This document shows, piece by piece, positions 32,000 to 64,000 of a DNA stretch of 64,000 bases (the stretch's first letter is position 1; every line of letters begins with the position of its first letter). A program made the position numbers and the translations under genes. Location: NCBI GenBank assembly GCA_036937835.1, contig CM072863.1:13070001-13134000 (forward strand), in the 5' to 3' direction. A model generated the notes under the pieces. The model was not told the origin of the DNA. It searched no databases and saw only the letters and a program-made list of their open reading frames with translations. This DNA is from Pampus argenteus. Taxonomy: Eukaryota; Chordata; Actinopteri; Scombriformes; Stromateidae.

Positions 32000-33460
32000 T
32001 CTTTTGAATCCTAACCCAACTGCCACAGAATTGACTTAAGAACATATAAGTACTTTATAGTGTAAATGTGCTTTATGTGACATGTTCAGGGTGGTTGTTT
32101 TGAGACAGCGTTGTTTGTGGGGGGCTGAGCCTTCAGGAGCTGAGCTTCTGTAAGCATGGCCTATGAGTCAGGAGACATTCAGCTGCCACTGAAAGTCCTT
32201 TGAAAGTCTTGCAGCGTTGCCCCCCCACCACCCCCTCAAATCCATTTGATCCTGATTACTATTGGATGTAGTTAGCAGCATGCTAGAAAACACGAGGGAA
32301 AAGGGTGAGGTGTCCAGAGGTTTTTGTTTTTCTATTATTATTCTTTATCATTATCATTTCACTACCACCCTGAAGGTAGGAGGCTCTCTTTCTGCTTTGG
32401 CACACACTCCCTACACACTGTAGGAAAATCACTTAATAAAAAAAACCTTTTTTTTATAATAGGTAACTATAAGACCATCATTACGCTGTGCGTAACGAAT
32501 GTACAGAGAAAAAAATCGTAGGTATTTTTTGAGGAACAATTAATTTGTTAATGATATGTAGCTATTTAATTGTTGTTTTCCCTGTCCTTATATTGTAATC
32601 ATTGCATTTTCTTTTTTGTGAAAAAAGTTGATCTTTTTTGTTTATAGTTTGTCTTGTTTAGAGTAAAGGGTACAAGTGCAGGAACACAGTAAACGTATGA
32701 AAACCACAATAAGCCACTGGTCTGTCGGTGACAATCGCTACTTCCATTGTTCCCCCACTGTTCTGCAGTCATTTAACTTTGGTTCCATCATATGACTTCT
32801 TAGACATCTTTTACTTATGAGTAAAACGTTTCTCCTTGTAGAGGTCTTTTAAGTTGTCTGCATTGATAGGATATAATGTGTTTACCTCTAGCCCAGTGCG
32901 TCTTGCTGGCCATTTCCAAATCACCCCCCATCAACTGTTGAAAATAATGTTTTGTCATGGGCTAGCAGGCAGGGAAAATGTCCACCACTGCATGTAAGCG
33001 ATATAAATTGTGGGGTTTGAAAGTCTGAAAGTAAAACCACCAGTCCATTTGAGAACATTTCTCAGATTGGTTTCACTTGCCTAGATCAACAAAATGAAAA
33101 TACTGTTGTAAATCCAACATTCTCGTTTAGATTTTGTCCTAAAGTTCATCTGCTTTGTTGCCAGTCAGTGAGGCTGAGATGATCCAAGTATGAGGCAAGT
33201 TCAAAGTTACATTTGATGTAGCAGTTCCTTATCAGCAGAGGCCATGAAATTGTGTCGATAAATCAAAGGGGAGTCAATCCTTCCCCTGTACCACATTTTC
33301 CAGGTCCTTTATGAAGTAGCATGTACTTAGTGGTAGTAATACTCTGAATTGTACAAAAAAAATGTATCAAGAAAACAACAGTCAATTTGTGGCTCTGTGT
33401 CTCCTACTTAAAAGGTTTTGGCAGGCCACCTTTTTTGTATGTAACGTAGCCTTGATGAAC

Positions 33461-33466
33461 AATAAA
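33461..33466 (+). terminator. Polyadenylation signal, likely vgll4 3' end
   Basis: Canonical AATAAA followed by tgcttttaaacc and then a GT-rich stretch about 35-55 bases downstream, the usual arrangement of a cleavage and polyadenylation site. Cleavage would fall near 33480. A second + strand AATAAA at 33586-33591 could serve as an alternative. Confidence 0.55.
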
Positions 33467-33485
33467 GTGCTTTTAAACCACTGTC

Positions 33486-33604
33486 TGACTGCGCCTCTGT
33501 CCTGTGTGTGGTTGTGTAATGGTTATCCAGCTGAATGTATCGAAGGATGTCGTGTCTGATAAAATACAAACACTTTTTTTGCAGGAATAAAAGATACTAG
33601 ATGT
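33486..33604. other. Convergent intergenic gap between vgll4 and atg7
   Basis: About 0.1 kb between the two inferred cleavage sites. It contains the GT-rich stretch that would act downstream of the vgll4 signal, plus a second + strand AATAAA (33586) that would make the transcripts overlap if used. Confidence 0.45.
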
Positions 33605-34544
33605 GAACAGAAATTATATTTTATTACAGTTTTGTTAGATACTTGAAGAAAATTAGTGCAATGAAACAGCTCTGGGAATGGTCAGAATTATGAAAACATT
33701 AAATTGTTTTGGAGTTTTATCTCAGTTTTAGCATTAAATTCATAGGCAAAAATCAGATTCTTTTTCTTAGAAGTTTGTCTTAAATCTCAGATTCTGAAAT
33801 GAATCTCAGAACTTTTTTCCACTGCATAAATCCTCCCATCCCAATCCAAGCTGCTATTGAGATTTGCATTTCATACACATTAGCAGTTCAGAAAAAATTC
33901 AGACAAAAAAAAATTGTACACATACATGCATTTACACTCAAACATACCATGAAAACTTTTGTTGTCTTCAGTGGCTCTTTAAGATGAATCTGTGCAGCTG
34001 AAGACTCTTAACTATCTGCAGCCATAGTTTAGCGACTGTACATCTGAACACCTGTGTGCAGGTTTCCCCCAAATACTTGTAAAGAAACAAAGCTGGTTTC
34101 TAAATTAACTGTATGTATCACAGTCTCCAGTGAACAAACAGATGGATTAGCTGAGTTTTCCACTGTGTTTTTGTATTTTATCATTTATCTGAAACCCTTT
34201 TCCAAACTAACTGAATGAGTGAGCAGATGTAGTATGACACAGGACTCTTCAGCAAACCCATTAAATGTGATGATGGAGAAACTGGGAGGAGCTTTTGAGA
34301 CCTAAAAAATGTATTTTGTTTGTGTTTTTGCTCGTCAACACTAACAGGAATTCTTTTTAGCCTGAAGAGGTTTTTGTAATGTGCTTGTTTTCATGGATTC
34401 TTACCAGAACACAGGATAAGAGCTTTCCCTGTGTACTTGTGAGATTCCTGGATTGTAAACAAACAAACAAACAAAAAAAAAAACGTGGATTGGAGTGTCC
34501 AGTCTTTCAGATAGAGATTTTTCATGTAATCCTTCAGCAGCTTG
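33605..34544 (-). other. atg7: atg7 3' UTR (inferred extent)
   Basis: Minus-strand sequence after the TGA. The first canonical minus-strand AATAAA is at 33625-33620, giving a UTR of about 0.9 kb; no ATTAAA is seen before it. Nothing else is recognised in it apart from an A-rich run at about 34460-34483. Confidence 0.5.
33620..33625 (-). terminator. Polyadenylation signal, likely atg7 3' end
   Basis: Reads AATAAA on the minus strand (tttatt on +). It is the first such signal after the atg7 stop. It lies only about 155 bases from the vgll4 signal on the other strand. Confidence 0.45.
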
Positions 34545-61758
<27,214 letters not shown>

Positions 61759-64000
61759 CTGTAGAGAAGTCAACATATCAAAAATCTTGGCCAACATGAA
61801 GCAGAGAAGCACAATAAAACATTAACACTCTTTTACAGAACCACATTTATATTATGTATTAACCACAGAGATACAAACAGATAAAAAGCATAAAATAAAC
61901 TGTTTTTAGGTTTTATTCTGTGTTGAATGGTCTCTAATCTTGAGAAAATCCAATCGTCTCTATATTTGTGAGAAAAAAAAGTATGTTTATGCCTTTATTC
62001 CTTATATGGAAAACTAAATGTAACAGTAGTAAAGTAGTAAACATTAAATCTGGCACTTGAAAATTTGGACACACTTTGACTTTCTCTGTTTTCCTTCTTT
62101 AAAAAACATGCTAAGAGCTCCCTCTGGTGTCAGAGAGTTTTCAAAGAAACACTATCAGTGCATCTCTCACTGCTGATTGCCTTGACTCCTATTTATGTAA
62201 TAAATAATTAATCATAATAAACTAATTATCCTGATTACTTACTTACCCCCGCCCCCTCTCTCATTTTAAATAAAAACTTCACAGACTGGAATATAAAATG
62301 ACTTACTGGTTTAACCAACAAATATATCTAAGTGAACAGGGGTGAAAGTTAAAATCTTTAGGTTCTTGGCTGGATCTTTTTTTTTTTTTTAATCTCTGCA
62401 ACATCTTCATTCATCCCCATTTTAATTCTTGTTCATGGGGCCAGATTTGCACTACCCCAAGCTATTTGGTGATCTAAGGCTATCAGGTTAAGATCTTAAA
62501 ATGTGCCACTGACAGTCAAATATAATGTCGTCCAGTGCTTCATCTTGCAAGTATTTTAATTCACTCTTTTTCCCTCCTTTATGTCTTTCATATCTTCCCA
62601 TCTGTGTGCTGATCAGTTCAATTAAAACGGCATATTTAAGGAAATATAAAGTAAGGAATGAAAAGAGATGGACAACCTGAAATATGAGCCACAGTAACAG
62701 GCAGTGCAGATACAGTATGACATGAATTTTAGATGTAAACTAGCAGAGTGTCCAGTGGATGAATTAACAAAAGAAAGGGTGAGTCACACCAACAGAGAAG
62801 CGTAGGCAAGTTCAATGGACTTAAACAGACTATTAGCTCAATATGAATTCAGATAGCAGTTATACAGTGCATGCAACAAGTACAAGTACAGATATGTATG
62901 TATTGTAAGGTAAGGTATATGCTTTCCTTCTACTGTCCTTGTATTCTTAATGTAATTTAATAACCAAAAGAATAGTTTTATTTTTTATATTGCATAATAA
63001 AAGTCTCATGAACCTGTTTTTATGACTTGTCATATGACTACTCAACTTGTCAAAACTCACTTATATATTTCCTTTTTAAACTGATGACTGCTGTTTTGTA
63101 AAGTTTATTTTGTCGTTTTTTGATATTATTTCTGTTTTATAAAATATTTTAATTGATGTTTTATGTAAATATGATTCTTAGCTTTACTATTTATTAGTAC
63201 TGCTTTAAAGATCCATTTTATTTCACTGTCAAATTTTAGGGTTTTAGGACGGAGCTTGAACTTTTTTCCTCAAGACAATACAACCATGTAAAATGTAAGG
63301 TGTTGAAAATTATGCATTTATGTGAGAAAACACAGTGCTGAGAAATGTCCTGCTATATATTTACACTTACTTCAATCACTTATATCAATCAAATATACAT
63401 TGTGCAGTTTATGTACATCACCACAAGCTGTCACTGTGACATCACAGAAAAGACAGAAAAAAAAATAAATATATATATATATATATCACAAAAAAGCATG
63501 TCCCCCGTTTAAAGGGTCTTTAGTATTCACTGGAAAATAAGAGTCACATCTCAAGTGTTGCACTAATATTTACATGTATGTTTTGACAGATTTTTAAACA
63601 GATCAATTTATAGATTAGTGAAAGCAATCCACTAACTATTAGGTGTGTACAAAATTAATTGGGCTTTAAAAGAGTTTATAAATCCACCTCATCCTCATGC
63701 AGAGTTTATGGGTTAGGATTTATGAAACTAAACACATATCCAGTCCACATAACCATTGCTTTGTGCACTGTTCTACAGTATATAGAAGGTAATACGCTGT
63801 TTAAATCACTGTTATTTACAATTATTAGTTAAATTGTGCATTCTAGCATATTAGTTATATTTGCTGGTCTACATGACCGCTGTCTGTTTGTGAAGGCCTT
63901 TGAGCAAATTAAAATAAATATGTTGTTAAGTAGGCTTATGACAGTTTTTGACTATCAGCCTTATCCTTTAATTCCCTTATTAAAAAAAAAAAAAAAAAAA
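61759..64000 (-). other. atg7 intron at window edge
   Basis: AT-rich, 2.2 kb. A Tc1-like end lies at 62046-62100 and a short (TA)n at 63470-63486; the window ends in at least 18 A residues. The preceding atg7 exon was looked for and not found. Confidence 0.6.
62046..62100 (+). mobile_element. Tc1-like terminal inverted repeat fragment
   Basis: ttgaaaatttggacacactt followed by tgactttctctg shares the AAATTTGGACACACTTT core with the copy at 51417. Same orientation, no transposase nearby. Confidence 0.45.

Larger units (their letters stand above)
28496..33485 (+). other. vgll4: vgll4 3' UTR (inferred extent)
   Basis: The region after the stop has no coding potential. The best polyadenylation signal is AATAAA at 33461-33466, followed by GT-rich sequence (ctgtgtgtggttgtgt, about 33500), giving a UTR of about 5 kb. 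An earlier AATAAA lies at 32435 in an A-rich run with a weaker setting, and another at 33586. The UTR holds a hAT-like element (29457-29958) and two heat-shock-like elements (31920-31999). The end is inferred, not proven. Confidence 0.55.

Noticed and set aside
61759..64000. Search for the preceding atg7 exon
   Set aside because: No minus-strand frame with the expected residues and splice sites was found; the exon is probably outside the window.

Overview
This window is nuclear DNA of a bony fish, most likely a spiny-rayed (acanthomorph) teleost. The evidence is spliced vertebrate genes with GT-AG introns, abundant (CA)n, (TA)n and (GA)n microsatellites, tRNA-derived SINE pieces, and hAT- and Tc1/mariner-type fragments of kinds common in teleost genomes. 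The species cannot be named from the sequence alone. There is no prokaryotic system here (no operon, CRISPR array or phage), and most short open frames are chance or microsatellite translations.

Two genes are supported, lying tail to tail. (1) vgll4 (vestigial-like 4, a TEAD-binding transcriptional cofactor) is on the + strand and complete for coding sequence. It has two alternative first coding exons, at 811-874 and 12208-12289, which splice in the same phase to shared exons at 18329-18560, 26928-27198, 27485-27602 and 28239-28495. The predicted proteins are 313 and 319 residues, with two tondu (TEAD-binding) motifs in the last exon. The distal first exon begins at a splice acceptor, so its promoter lies upstream of the window; the proximal exon has its own candidate promoter near 11.7-12.2 kb. 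A 3' UTR of about 5 kb probably ends near 33.48 kb. (2) atg7 (the E1-like autophagy enzyme) is on the - strand, with only its last three coding exons in view: 61678-61758, 57450-57572 and 34545-34577. They encode the C-terminal 78 residues. The last 10 codons sit alone, behind an intron of about 22.9 kb. VGLL4 and ATG7 are also convergent neighbours in human, so this is a conserved vertebrate linkage.

Layout: 1-800, intron or upstream of vgll4; 801-28495, vgll4 exons and introns; 28496 to about 33.48 kb, vgll4 3' UTR, carrying an old hAT-like element; about 33.5-33.6 kb, the gap of about 100 bp between the convergent 3' ends; 33.6-34.5 kb, atg7 3' UTR; 34.5-61.8 kb, the last atg7 exons and introns, rich in repeats; 61.8-64 kb, atg7 intron with no recognised exon.

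Points most worth a second look: serine and histidine homopolymers in Vgll4 encoded by trinucleotide repeats; an isolated atg7 tail exon preceded in the transcript by a (GU) tract of about 83 repeats; near-touching convergent 3' ends; a 163-bp hAT MITE with perfect ends and 8-bp target duplication; at least four dispersed copies of a second hAT-type MITE family; a triple AGGTCA array; and paired heat-shock-like elements in the vgll4 3' UTR.
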